Positions 9,855 to 19,319 of a stretch of DNA of 64,000 nt are shown here, one piece after another (within the stretch, counting starts at the first letter, position 1; each line of letters begins with the position of its first letter). Source of the DNA: Chersky-840 sp963848335 (GTDB lineage: Bacteria > Actinomycetota > Acidimicrobiia > Acidimicrobiales > UBA8190); contig CAWKDD010000001.1 in NCBI GenBank assembly GCA_963848335.1, positions 248,001-312,000 on the forward strand. Direction: 5' to 3'. The notes under the pieces are model-generated. The model did no database searches. It was given only the letters and a program-made list of their open reading frames with translations, and was not told the origin of the DNA. The position numbers and the translations under genes were made by a program.

Positions 9855-10754
9855 GTGACCGAGGGGACAACATGTCACGGGGGATCGGTGCGAGCTCGCC
9901 GCTCCCGGCGCTACGTGGTGCTCGTCGGGGCTCTGGGCCTGCTCGCTGCGGCGTGCTCGAGCGCGTCCGGGTCGTCAACCTCGGCTTCCTCGGCGACGTC
10001 GACGACGATCCCGAGCGCACGACCGGTGGCGTCAGGATCGGTCACGGCGGTGTCGGGGTCGTCGATGACCGTGGAGAGCCAGTTCGCGGGCGCGAGCACC
10101 ACCTCGGTGCAGTGGACGTCGTCCACCACCTTTTCGCAAACGGTCTCCGCCACTGCGCAGGACCTCACGGTGGGCAGCTGCGTGGCGGTCACGGGGACCC
10201 CGCCCACGAGCGGATCGGCCGGGGGCCCCGTCGCGGCGCGCTCGGTGGCGATCACCGGCTCCGGCTCCCCGTGCCCGTCCCCCGCGACGGGCTCCGGCGG
10301 TAGGGGATTCGGCGGCAGAGGCGGGGGCGGCGGCGGATTCGGCGGGGGTGGTGGTAGCGGCGGCGGATTCGGCGGGGGCGGCGGCGGATTCGGCGGCGGG
10401 AATTTCTCCGTGGCGACGGCCTCGGGCAAGGTCGGTGCAGTTTCGGGCTCCGGCGTCACGTTGACCGGCACCGGACGGATCGTCGGTTCGAGCGGAACGA
10501 CGAGCGTCGGCACCTCGTCCAAACCGGCCCAGGTCCAGGTCTCGACCTCGGCGACCACGGCCTACACCAAGGTCGAAGCGGGGTCGCGTGCCTCGGTCGT
10601 GGTGGGCCGATGCGTCACCGTGATCGGTTCGAAGGCGTCGAGTGGCACGGTGACCGCCACCTCGATCTCGGTCCGGCCGGCGGGAGCCAACGGATGTGGC
10701 GGCTTCGGAGGCAGAGGTGCAGGTGCCGGGTTCGGCGGGAGCAGCACCGCCTGA
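9855..10754 (+). CDS. glycine-rich lipoprotein with two DUF5666-like domains
   Basis: 299 residues from GTG 9855, preceded by AGGAGGAG (9845-9852). A signal peptide ends in lipobox LLAAAC, giving a lipid-anchored surface protein. A Ser/Thr-rich linker leads to two similar beta-rich domains with the pattern VxAVSGSxxTV ... VGxCVxVxG, like DUF5666. They are joined by a long glycine-rich stretch of repeated GGGGGF-like units (about 10300-10400), and a second short glycine patch ends the protein. Function unknown; cell-surface binding or a structural role is possible. Confidence 0.72.
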   Translation: MTEGTTCHGGSVRARRSRRYVVLVGALGLLAAACSSASGSSTSASSATSTTIPSARPVASGSVTAVSGSSMTVESQFAGASTTSVQWTSSTTFSQTVSATAQDLTVGSCVAVTGTPPTSGSAGGPVAARSVAITGSGSPCPSPATGSGGRGFGGRGGGGGGFGGGGGSGGGFGGGGGGFGGGNFSVATASGKVGAVSGSGVTLTGTGRIVGSSGTTSVGTSSKPAQVQVSTSATTAYTKVEAGSRASVVVGRCVTVIGSKASSGTVTATSISVRPAGANGCGGFGGRGAGAGFGGSSTA

Positions 10755-10774
10755 GCCGTGGGCTGCAGGCCCCG

Positions 10775-12007
10775 TCAGATGAACCTGACCAATTCGACGG
10801 CCACCACCACCCAGCTCCCGGCGACGAGCACCGCCGGCACCGTCAATCGCCGCTGCGAGGACAACAGGACGATGCAACTGAACACGTAGAGGTCGTCGAG
10901 GCTTCGAAAGCCGACGTCGCCCAGCCAGATCCCGGGCGCAAGCGACAGGTCCACGATTCCGTACAGGAACCAGGCAACCCGTTCGTAAGGGTGGGCCGTC
11001 GTCGTTCGTAGAGCCCGAGCCGCGCAGATCACGACGACGGCGAGGATGGCCAGCTCCGCAAACCACAACAGCGCCGCTGTCGAGGGCAGCCGGCCGAGAT
11101 AGTGGCGAAAGCCCCGGGCGAACCCGACCAACGGGACGTCCAGATTGTGCTGGCCCGACGAGAGAAGCGGCCACGAGCCGGTCGCCACTCTCACGACGAC
11201 CTGCCACCCGATGAACACGACAGCGGGAGCCAACCACGAGACGACGGGAGCGGCCCCGGTGCGCACGGGCGTCGCCTCCACCGCAGGTCCGGATCCGGAG
11301 CGCCTGACGACGAGGCGAGCGCGCAAGATGGAGACGGGACGCTCGAGCGCCAGCAGGGCAATCACGAGCAGTGCGGTCTCCCGTCCCAAGACGGCCACGC
11401 TGAAGGCGGCGGCGGCAACGATGTAGCGGTGCCGACGGAGCGCCAGGACCCCGGCCACGACGAAGGTGGCGGTCACGATCTCGGCCAGGTCGCGAGACAA
11501 CACCCAGACGAACCCGAAATAGCCCGGCAACAGCAGACCCCAACACGAGTGACGACGCGCCTCCCTGGCCATCACCGCCCCGAGCGCTCCCAGGGCGGCA
11601 AGCCCCAGGACGTTCACCAAGACCAGCGACCACGGAACGACCTGCTTCTGCCCGGCCCCCACCAGCCATGCGAAGATCGGATAGCTGATGCGCTCGAACC
11701 GACTGAGCGTGTCCATCCGAATCCCGTTGGCGGTGCGGCTGAAGTCGAGCGGGCTCAGAGCCATGCGGTAGTAGAACTGGCCGTCGTATCCCTGGCCGGA
11801 CGTGACCGGGACACCGGCCGGGATCCGTCCTCGCACGTGATCGGTTCCGACCACGACGAAAGACGCAACGTTGCCGTGGCCCGCCACCAGGATCCTCATC
11901 CCTGCGACGAGTCCTGCGGCGACGCCGGCGATCCCACCTGCCCACCCGGGGCTGTCCGCCCGAAGAGATACCGAGGACAGGCGCGCCTGGGATGACAGCT
12001 CGGTCAA
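10775..12007 (-). CDS. polytopic membrane protein, GT-C-like
   Basis: About 410 residues with roughly nine hydrophobic segments. The first large loop contains GQGYDGQFYYRMAL followed by NGIRMDTLSRFERISYPIFAWL, a motif set I associate with uncharacterised actinobacterial membrane proteins that look like GT-C glycosyltransferases. This is family resemblance only. The start is uncertain: the frame is open to 12430 but hydrophobic sequence begins only after about 12000. TTG 12007 is used here; GTG 12124 is an alternative. Confidence 0.6.
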   Translation of the reverse strand: MTELSSQARLSSVSLRADSPGWAGGIAGVAAGLVAGMRILVAGHGNVASFVVVGTDHVRGRIPAGVPVTSGQGYDGQFYYRMALSPLDFSRTANGIRMDTLSRFERISYPIFAWLVGAGQKQVVPWSLVLVNVLGLAALGALGAVMAREARRHSCWGLLLPGYFGFVWVLSRDLAEIVTATFVVAGVLALRRHRYIVAAAAFSVAVLGRETALLVIALLALERPVSILRARLVVRRSGSGPAVEATPVRTGAAPVVSWLAPAVVFIGWQVVVRVATGSWPLLSSGQHNLDVPLVGFARGFRHYLGRLPSTAALLWFAELAILAVVVICAARALRTTTAHPYERVAWFLYGIVDLSLAPGIWLGDVGFRSLDDLYVFSCIVLLSSQRRLTVPAVLVAGSWVVVAVELVRFI

Positions 12008-12019
12008 GGGACGGGTCCC

Positions 12020-12036
12020 GCGCGCCGCCGGCGCGC
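12020..12036. repeat. perfect 8-bp inverted repeat
   Basis: GCGCGCCG-C-CGGCGCGC, just upstream of the proposed start of the membrane protein. It could be an operator or an RNA hairpin; in DNA this GC-rich chance palindromes are also possible. Confidence 0.3.
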
Positions 12037-12357
12037 CCGGGGCTTCACGACATCGCGCATACCTGTGAATCTCCTTGGACCTGTGAGGAGCGGGTGCGAC
12101 AGCCTTCGGCAGTATGCCCTTCACGCCGGTGCCAGACGGGCATGGGGCGCAACCTGGCGAGACATGCGGCGCCGCGACCGGTCGTCGCGTGTGTGCGGGA
12201 GCCGATCGGGGGCGTGAGCGATAGACGACGGGCAGGGGGGCGCGAGCAAGGACCGAGGGCGGGACCATTTTCCAAGAGGCGGGGGTGGGCGGTAGATTTC
12301 TCCGTCGAGACGGGTCGCAGTTGGTGATGCGGGCCTTCGGGGGGTGGCAGGGGGGCA

Positions 12358-13809
12358 ATGGAGCTTGACGGCTGGCGGCCCGACCCGTACGGAGCTCACG
12401 AGGAGCGGCTCTTCGCCCATGGCGAGCCAACTCCGCTCGTCCGCGACCATGGGGTGGGGTCCGTCGACGGGCCCTCCGCCGCCCCCATCCGGGCCGTCAC
12501 GGCCCCCGGTCCGGAGGTCGAACCGGGTGAGGCTCAGGAGTCCTCGGTCTGGATCGTCGCACCGCAGGCCGAGGAGCTCTCCGAGGACGCCACCACAGGA
12601 AGGGCACCGGCCAAGCCGTGGCTGACGGCCGCGGTGTCGTTGATCGCAGTCGGCGTCGTGGTGGGGTTGCTCGGGATCGCCGGCGTAGGCCGAGGCGGTG
12701 GCGCCGGGACGACCACGACGTTGGACCCCCTGGCGCGGGTCCTGCTCAACCTGCCCCACGTCACGACCGAGGTGCCAGCCCGGCACGCCCCCGAGAGTTT
12801 GCCCACCACGACGACCGAAAGCCCGATCGAGCGCGCCCTTCGGGCGCTTCCGAAGACGCCGACCACCGAGGTGACGACTCCGGCACCGACAACGCCGGCG
12901 CCGACGGCCGCCAACGCGATCTCCCGGCCGCCGGCCACGCATGTGCCCCAACCCAGCCCGCACCCGGTGGGGGCCGCGCCGACACCCATCATCGCAGCCA
13001 CCACGCTTCCTTTGACGACGACGACCACCTCAGTGGGCGCCGCCGATCTGGCGTGGTACCTGGCGCACGGGACCATCTTCAACACGTTGCAGACCGATAT
13101 CGAGAAGCTCGATCGCGTGCTCGCGTCGACCAGCCAGAGCAACTATTCCACCGTCATCCCGTACTGGAAGGAGCTCTTCGACGACGCCGGACAGGCCGAG
13201 ACCCTGCCTCCGATCCCTGACGCCGCCACCCAGTCCGAGTGGGCGAGCGCATTGGGTGACTTCAGCGAGGGTGCGACCGAGTGCATCATCGGCAGCTCCG
13301 GTACCTTCGGCGGATCGGGTGTGGCGGTGTCCATCCCTCCGATCTTCGCCCAGGGAGCAGCCTTCATCACCACCGGGACGACACAGATGGACGGCGCCGT
13401 TCAGGCGGTGCAGAGCTCGGCGGCCACGATGTCGGCCGGCTCTCGCAGCCAGGTGACCGGGTGGTACCAGTCCCATGGAGCCACCTTCACCACGCTCCAG
13501 GCGGACATCGCCAAGGTCGACTCCGCCTTCGGGTCAGCGGGCTCGACCGGATACTCAGCGGTCGACCCCGACTGGCAACAGCTCCTGAGCGATGCGCAGA
13601 GCGCCCAGGCACTCCCGGCCGTCCCCGACCCGTTCGTCGAGGATCTTTGGACCACAGCGCTTCAAGATCTCACTCAGGGCTCGGCTGACTGCCTGGGCTC
13701 GGCGGAGGCGCTCCCGCCCAATCCCTTCGACCAAGGTGTCGCCCTGCTCCAATCCGGGAGCAGCTACTTGAGCGCCACGCTGGCCACGGTGCAGAGCCTG
13801 ACGCGCTGA
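12358..13809 (+). CDS. membrane-anchored protein with DUF2510-like N-terminus and duplicated extracellular domain
   Basis: 483 residues. The N-terminus (DGWRPDPYGAHEERLFAHGEP ... VRDHG) looks like a DUF2510-type cytoplasmic module. A transmembrane helix follows at about 88-112, then a Pro/Thr-rich spacer and two homologous repeats of about 100 residues. Both repeats begin WY..HG..F.TLQ.DI.K.D and both contain a Trp-containing segment, an LP..PD stretch and a late Cys (ATECI, SADCL). The ATG follows GGCAGGGGGGCA. The internal duplication is clear by eye; the function is unknown. Confidence 0.75.
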   Translation: MELDGWRPDPYGAHEERLFAHGEPTPLVRDHGVGSVDGPSAAPIRAVTAPGPEVEPGEAQESSVWIVAPQAEELSEDATTGRAPAKPWLTAAVSLIAVGVVVGLLGIAGVGRGGGAGTTTTLDPLARVLLNLPHVTTEVPARHAPESLPTTTTESPIERALRALPKTPTTEVTTPAPTTPAPTAANAISRPPATHVPQPSPHPVGAAPTPIIAATTLPLTTTTTSVGAADLAWYLAHGTIFNTLQTDIEKLDRVLASTSQSNYSTVIPYWKELFDDAGQAETLPPIPDAATQSEWASALGDFSEGATECIIGSSGTFGGSGVAVSIPPIFAQGAAFITTGTTQMDGAVQAVQSSAATMSAGSRSQVTGWYQSHGATFTTLQADIAKVDSAFGSAGSTGYSAVDPDWQQLLSDAQSAQALPAVPDPFVEDLWTTALQDLTQGSADCLGSAEALPPNPFDQGVALLQSGSSYLSATLATVQSLTR

Positions 13810-13818
13810 AGTCCCCGG

Positions 13819-13834
13819 CCCCGGAACTTCGGGG
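13819..13834. terminator. short hairpin between convergent genes
   Basis: CCCCG-GAACTT-CGGGG stem-loop in the 31-base gap between two convergent genes. No T-run. Confidence 0.35.
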
Positions 13835-13840
13835 GCGCGC

Positions 13841-14074
13841 TCAGTGGCTGTGCTGTCCGCGCTTCATGGGGACCCGGCTCACGACGGCGGTCTTGGCGAT
13901 CTCCCACCACGACGGCCCTCGATCCGCCACGACGACCGTTCTCCGGGGGGAGGGGTCCGGGGCAGCCACCCACGGAGGGTCGTTGAAGAGGTCCACCCTC
14001 TGGGTGTCGGCGAAGACCTGGGAGGGGTCGAACCAGGATGCCGACCCGATCGAGGACGTGCGCTGCTTGGCCAT
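13841..14074 (-). CDS. small hypothetical protein, 77 aa
   Basis: Starts MAKQRTSSIGSASWFDPSQV and contains WWEIAKTAVVSRVPMKRGQHSH at its end. Third codon positions are almost all G or C, supporting real coding. ATG 14074 is chosen over the longer open frame because a TAAATT box ends 7 nt upstream. No domain recognised. It lies between two converging or co-oriented envelope-related genes. Confidence 0.55.
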   Translation of the reverse strand: MAKQRTSSIGSASWFDPSQVFADTQRVDLFNDPPWVAAPDPSPRRTVVVADRGPSWWEIAKTAVVSRVPMKRGQHSH

Positions 14075-14081
14075 GCGCGGG

Positions 14082-14087
14082 AATTTA
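14082..14087 (-). promoter_or_regulatory. -10 box (TAAATT), leaderless
   Basis: TAAATT on the minus strand, 7 nt before ATG 14074; the only AT-rich patch nearby. Confidence 0.45.
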
Positions 14088-14216
14088 ACGCCGCCGAGAT
14101 TCAGGTTCGGGGATGGTGGGCCTCGACCGTGGGGGAGATCCGTGGCTCCCCGTCCACCTTCGGTCGGCACCGGCGCCCGCGATCGTCCCGGGAAGCCAGC
14201 GCCACGGTGCGCACCG

Positions 14217-15841
14217 CTACCGGGTCTCGGCCACGACTCCCTCCCATGCCCGTAGCGTCAACCCGTCGTCGAGATCCTCTCCGTCCCGGATGCGATCGGT
14301 GCCGATGCAGACGCGGCCCCGCGTCTCTCCGAGGGTGACACCGTGATCGCTCATGTTGAGTGCCACCACCATGTGGTCGCCCCTGCACCAGGCCCACACC
14401 CCTTCGGGGGCCGCCATCGTCTCGTAGCAACCCGCTTGCAGCTCGGTCCTCTGTCTCCGCAGGGCGATGAGATCCCGGGCCAGGAAGAGCATCGATGCGG
14501 GGTCGGACCGTTGGGTCTCCACGTTGCACCTCCCCGTCGGCCCCAGGGGTAACCACGGTCGAGTCCCCGGACCGGTGAAGCCCCCACCGGGGCCGTCGCG
14601 CCACGGCATGGGGGTCCGCATGGCGTCGCGCCCGGCGTAGGCGGGCCAGTAACGCACGCCCAAAGGGTCGCGCAGGTCGTCTCGAGCCACGGGGGAGTCG
14701 CACTGCCCGATCTCGTCGCCCTGGTACAGGACGGGCGTCCCCCGCAGGCACAGCAACATCATGAGGGCCAGGCGCGCCTTGCGCTCGTCCCCGTTCGCCC
14801 ATCTCGAGGCAAAGCGCGACATGTCGTGGTTCGATCCTGTCCAGGCCGGCCATGCGCCCGGCGGCAGCAGCGCCTCGGTCTCCTCGACGACCTGTCGCAT
14901 GGCCCCGGCGTCGAGAGGGGCGGTGATGAAGGGGAAGTTGAAGGCGAGGTTCAGCTCGTCGCTGCCGTCACCGTAGTACTCGATCAGCGTGTCGACCTTG
15001 ACCGGCGTCTCCCCGATGAGCACGCGGGCGCGCGGTAGGACTCCGCCAGCCTCCTCCAGCGCCGGATGACATCGTGGACCTCGGGTCGGTTGCCGTTGTA
15101 CACGGGCCGCTGCCCGAACAGCTGAGCTTCGAAGTCGTCCTCCTCGGTGGCAGGCGGATTGTCCCGGAGCAGAGCGTCTTTGACGATGATATTGCACACG
15201 TCGATCCTGAATCCCGCCACTCCCCGGTCGAACCAGAACCGGAAGATGTCGTCGAATTCGGCCCGGACCTCTTCGCTCCACCAGTTGAGATCCGGTTGTT
15301 CCGACAGATGGTTGTGCAGGTAGTACTGACCGGTCTCGGGGTGAAGAGTCCAAGCCGGCCCCCCGAAGCTGCTCACCCAGTTGTTGGGAGCGCCGCCTTG
15401 CGGCCCGGGATCCGCCCACACGTACCAATCGCGCTTGGGATCGTCGGTCGACGACCGGGAGCTGATGAACCATGGATGTCTCTCGCTGGTGTGGTTGGGG
15501 ACGATGTCCAAAAGGACTCGTATGCGGCGCTCGCGGGCGCGAGCGACAAGTTCGTCGAAGGTCTCCATCGTTCCCAGATCGGGTTGCACCGCGCAGTAGT
15601 CGGCGACGTCATAGCCCCAGTCCGCATTGGGTGAGACCGTGATCGGGCTGAGCCAGATCCCGTCGATTCCCAGCCATTCGAGATGATCGAGATGGTCGAT
15701 GATGCCTCGGAGGTCCCCCGTGCCGTCGGCGTCCGAGTCGGCGAAGGAGCGAGGGTAGATCTGGTACAGGACCGCCGATCTCCACCACTGTGCCTCCTCG
15801 GTACCCGACGGCGGGGCCTGCTGGTCCGACGCCTCGGTCAT
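14217..15841 (-). CDS. GH13 alpha-glucosidase / oligosaccharide hydrolase (one frameshift)
   Basis: About 540 residues of a glycoside hydrolase family 13 alpha-glucosidase or trehalose-related enzyme. The TIM-barrel motifs are present: YQIYPRSFADSDADG, DIVPNHTSERHPWF, GFRIDV with the nucleophile Asp, and GSNHDMSR with the transition-state Asp; GTPVLYQGDEIG follows. It acts on short alpha-glucosides, probably in the cytoplasm, since no signal peptide is seen. The frame breaks near 15035 in a CGCGCCCGCG stretch, and one base restores a continuous protein. ATG 15841 overlaps the stop of the preceding binding-protein gene by four bases (ATGA), so the two are translationally coupled. Confidence 0.85.
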
Positions 15842-17337
15842 CCCGGGGTCGGCAGCGGCTGCCAATTCTGCTCGACGACCCAGCACACGCCCTGAGGGAT
15901 GTGGTCCATGGGGAACTTGCATTCGCTCGAGGGCGGCGAGTTGGTGTGCAGTCGGACGATCCGGTACTCGGTGGGCCCGTAGTACTTGTCCGGTCCGTAG
16001 GACAGGACCGGGGAGAAACCCCCGGGGAAGTTCGAGATGGTGGCCATGGCCGCCACGAACGTCCGTCGATTCAGGTCCCGTCCCGCCGCGGTGGCCGCCG
16101 CGGCGAAGAGCCGGATCTCCTGGCACCAGGCCTGGACCGGACCCTGCTCCTCGATGAAGTAGTTCTGGTTGCCCGGAGGTATCTCGGGATAGGCCTTGTG
16201 CCAGGCATTGAAGCAGCTGCGCACGCCGGGGTCGTACCCTCCCTCGGACTCGGGCCGGTTGTCATCGATGCCGCCCAGGGTCTCGGTGGTCAAGCCCTCC
16301 TGGCCGTCGATGGCTTTTTCATAGGGGAACGGGATGAGCCCCAGTGCCGATTGGATGGAGTTCTCGTAGTCCGACAACAGGAGTCTGGGAAAGTACCCCT
16401 GCTGGGTCTCGGCCCCGAGCACGGGGAAGAAGACGTTGAACGGGATGAGCGGGATCACCGAGGTGACACCCGCAGCCTTCAGCTGCTGGATGACCAGGGG
16501 GGCCTCAGCGTCGGTAGAGGCGGTGTCGGAAGGGTTGGCGTCGATGGTCTTGACGATGGGCGTGATACCGGCACGCTGCAGATCGGGCAGAAGGTACTGG
16601 TTCAGCGCCACTTCGTCGCTTGCCCGGTTGCCGGCGATGACGGCCACCACGCGGCCGTCGCCGAGCAGCCCCGCGCTCACCCCCCACTGCACGGTGGCCT
16701 GAAGGATGGCCGCATCGTCGGGCCCTGTCCACCACAGATAGGGCGCGCCCTGTTCGGTCCAGTTGGTCACCGTGGTCCACTGGCTCAAAAGCGGTGTGTG
16801 GCCTTCTTGTGTGATGCACAGTTGGCTGTCGCCCGTCCACGTTCCGATCCCGTCGAGCACGGCGAAGGCGGGGTCGCTCCCCTCGGTCCACTGCTTGCAC
16901 AGGGCCCGCATCCCCGTCTCACTGGTCGGGTCGAAATTGACGATCTCGGGGTCGATCTTCCGGCCGTGTATGCCGCCGCTGTCGTTGATCAACTTGACGA
17001 ACAACTTGATGGACTTGTCCTGCTCGCTGTATTCGATGTCACCGGCGAAGCCGAAGCTCGATGCCAGGGACGACAGGTTCGAAACGGGGAAGACGACTCT
17101 GATGCTGTTGCCGGTGACTCCCGCGTCGCTCGTGCTGGCCTGGCCGGGAGTTGCGGTCTTGGTCGGCGCACTGGTCGTGGTGGTTCCCGAGGTCTTGGCC
17201 GGGGACCCGGCCCCGACGGCGAAGATGAGAGCGACCACCAGCGCCAGCGCCACCACCCCTGACACGACTTGCACTCCCGGGGGTCGCCGCCGGAACCGTC
17301 GCCACGATCGCCCCAGTCGCCCACCCGGGCTCGCCAT
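15838..17337 (-). CDS. periplasmic ligand-binding protein, Leu/Ile/Val-binding (Peripla_BP_6) type
   Basis: 499 residues: a basic N-terminus, one membrane anchor (VVSGVVALALVVALIFAVGAG), a Thr-rich linker, then a type I periplasmic-binding fold of the branched-chain amino-acid binding family (DAGVTGNSIRVVFPVS, LINDSGGIHGRKI, QLKAAGVTSVIPL). ATG 17337 follows AAGGAGGGG. No permease or ATPase genes are adjacent; instead the gene is coupled to an alpha-glucosidase. It may be a sensor or a substrate receptor for a transporter encoded elsewhere. Ligand unknown. Confidence 0.8.
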   Translation of the reverse strand: MASPGGRLGRSWRRFRRRPPGVQVVSGVVALALVVALIFAVGAGSPAKTSGTTTTSAPTKTATPGQASTSDAGVTGNSIRVVFPVSNLSSLASSFGFAGDIEYSEQDKSIKLFVKLINDSGGIHGRKIDPEIVNFDPTSETGMRALCKQWTEGSDPAFAVLDGIGTWTGDSQLCITQEGHTPLLSQWTTVTNWTEQGAPYLWWTGPDDAAILQATVQWGVSAGLLGDGRVVAVIAGNRASDEVALNQYLLPDLQRAGITPIVKTIDANPSDTASTDAEAPLVIQQLKAAGVTSVIPLIPFNVFFPVLGAETQQGYFPRLLLSDYENSIQSALGLIPFPYEKAIDGQEGLTTETLGGIDDNRPESEGGYDPGVRSCFNAWHKAYPEIPPGNQNYFIEEQGPVQAWCQEIRLFAAAATAAGRDLNRRTFVAAMATISNFPGGFSPVLSYGPDKYYGPTEYRIVRLHTNSPPSSECKFPMDHIPQGVCWVVEQNWQPLPTPG

Positions 17338-17836
17338 CGACCCCTCCTTCGCCGGTGTGACCAGCGCCCTGTCGGGCGGTCTGTGTCGTCGGACAAACAT
17401 AGGCCGCAGGAGGCGACCACATAGGGCCACGTCCTGAGGGTCGCGGCGGCTACCGCCCCGTGCCCGAGCAGGACGTCCGGGCACGGCGGTTGGAGCGCGG
17501 GAGGTGTCTTCGGTGCCGACTCCGCCTGCGCAGCGCCGTCGCACCGCAGCGCCACGGAGATCGCCAGGCATGGCCCGTTCGTGCCCGCCAGCAGTGTCGT
17601 CGCTGCGCCCGCAACGGCAGCTCGAGCGTCCGAAGCCGCATCGCCGGCGGACTACTCTTTGGGCTTCGAGGTGTGCCGGGAAGACTGGTCGGCGACCAGG
17701 AGGCCGCGCCCCATGACCGCATCTTCTGTCTCTCGGCGACAACGCCGTCACGGGGTCGCCGACGCCGCCTCTGCCAGGTCCCCTAGGCCCGGAGCCCGAT
17801 CGCGGCCCGGGTATGGGACATGGAGGGAGGCCTTCG
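17338..17836. other. 500-base intergenic region
   Basis: Lies between the divergent binding-protein and DUF2254 genes. It has several short open frames on both strands but none with plausible composition, start or ribosome site. Contains the promoters of both neighbours; no clear repeat or RNA structure was seen. Confidence 0.3.
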
Positions 17837-19236
17837 ATGATCGACGGTGAGACGTCGAACGCCGAGGCGGACGCACAGCGGGAGTGGGACGGGCGACGGA
17901 GGCTCCCCAGTTGGCGGTGGGAGGCGCTGAGGACGACCTTCTGGCTGGTGCCGACCGTCCTCGTGGCGGTGGCATGCGTGCTGTTCGTGGTCACGTTCGC
18001 AATCGACTTCGCGGCCTATCACCACGACCTGACCCTGCCGACGTGGATCCGCTTCGAAACAGGGAATCCCGACGCCGGAAGGCAGGTACTGATCGCCATC
18101 GCGGCCGCCGTCATCACCGTGGTCGGCGTGGTGTTCTCGATCACGATCCTGGCGTTGACCCTCGCGTCACAGCAGTTCGGTCCACGCATGATGCGGAACT
18201 TCGTCCGAGACGTCGGCAACCAGGTGACCCTGGGGATCTTCGTCGCCACCTTCGTCTATTCGGTGCTCTGCCTCGGCTCGATCAGCGCGCCGAATCCCGC
18301 CTTCATACCTCACCTGTCCATCGTGATGGCCGAGGCGCTGTCGCTGTTGGACCTGGCGGTGCTCATCTACTTCATCCATCACATCGCCAAGTCGATCCAG
18401 CTGCCGGAAGTGATCGCCGGCATCGCCCATGACCTCATGCATGCCATCGACGCCGAGTTCCCGGAACCGAAGGGGGGGAAGGCGAACGACCCGCCATCGG
18501 GAGAGGCAGGTCTGTGGCGGAATTGCTCCAACTGATCGACGAAAGGGGTGTCGTCGTCCCCGCCGATGCGAGCGGGTACCTGCAATTCGTCGGGTACGCC
18601 CAGTTGGTCGACATCGCAGCCCGTACAGACGCGGTCATTCGCCTCAACCATCGGCCCGGACACTTCATCGTGGCCGGACGCCCACTTGCGACCGTCTGGC
18701 CGGGGGGCGCCGCCGGTCAGGTGGCCCTGGCCCTTTCCAAGGCGCACGTGACGGGCCCGCACCGGACACTCATGCAGGATCCTGTGTTCGCCATCGATCA
18801 GCTCGTGGAAATCGCCATTCGCGCCCTGTCACCGGCGGTGAACGATACGTTCACCGCCCTCACCTGCATCGATTGGCTTGCAGCCGGACTGAGCCGGGTC
18901 TCGGGCCGGAGCCTCGACGAAGCCGTCTACCGGGACCGCTTCGGACGTGTCCGGTTGATCGAGTCCGACCCGTCCTACACCCGTATGGTGAACAGGGCCT
19001 TTGACAAGGTCCGCCAAGCGGCGCGTGGCATGCCGGCGGTGATCATCCGGATGATGGACGCGTTGATGAACATCATGGGGCAGACCACGTCGCCCGAGCA
19101 GCGGCGCATCCTGGCCCGCCAGGCCGAGATGATCTTCCGGAGCGCCCAGGAGTCGGTCCCCGAGGCGAACGACCTGGACGACATCGCCGTGAGGTACCAA
19201 GGCGTGCTGAACAGGGTCGCCCTGGACGCTTCCTGA
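17837..19236 (+). CDS. DUF2254 membrane protein (one frameshift)
   Basis: Predicted membrane protein of about 465 residues. The N-terminal half has the DUF2254 signature: several spans and the conserved SITILALTLASQQFGPRMMRNF ... NQVTLGIFVATFVYSV region. The C-terminal soluble half (YLQFVGYAQLVDIA, GPHRTLMQDPVFAIDQLVEIAIRALSPAVNDTFTA) follows in another frame from about 18514. The frame break falls at a run of seven G at 18472-18478, so a missing G in the consensus is likely. ATG 17837 has GGAGGGAGG six bases upstream. Function unknown; sometimes near ion or stress genes. Confidence 0.82.
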
Positions 19237-19307
19237 CCAGGGACGGAGCGATTCCGGCCGGAGCCGGAAGAGTCGAAAGTCCCTATCTTTTGACAGTTAC
19301 TTCCACT

Positions 19308-19313
19308 TAGGAT
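19308..19313 (+). promoter_or_regulatory. -10 box (TAGGAT), leaderless
   Basis: TAGGAT ends 6 nt before GTG 19320. A TTGACA at 19290-19295 is only 12 nt upstream, too close to be a normal -35; it may belong to a TetR operator. Confidence 0.4.
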
Positions 19314-19319
19314 CGTCTC

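Noticed and set aside
19290..19313. TTGACA plus TAGGAT as a standard promoter for the exporter
   Set aside because: Spacer is only 12 nt, too short for a normal -35/-10 pair; kept only the leaderless -10 box.
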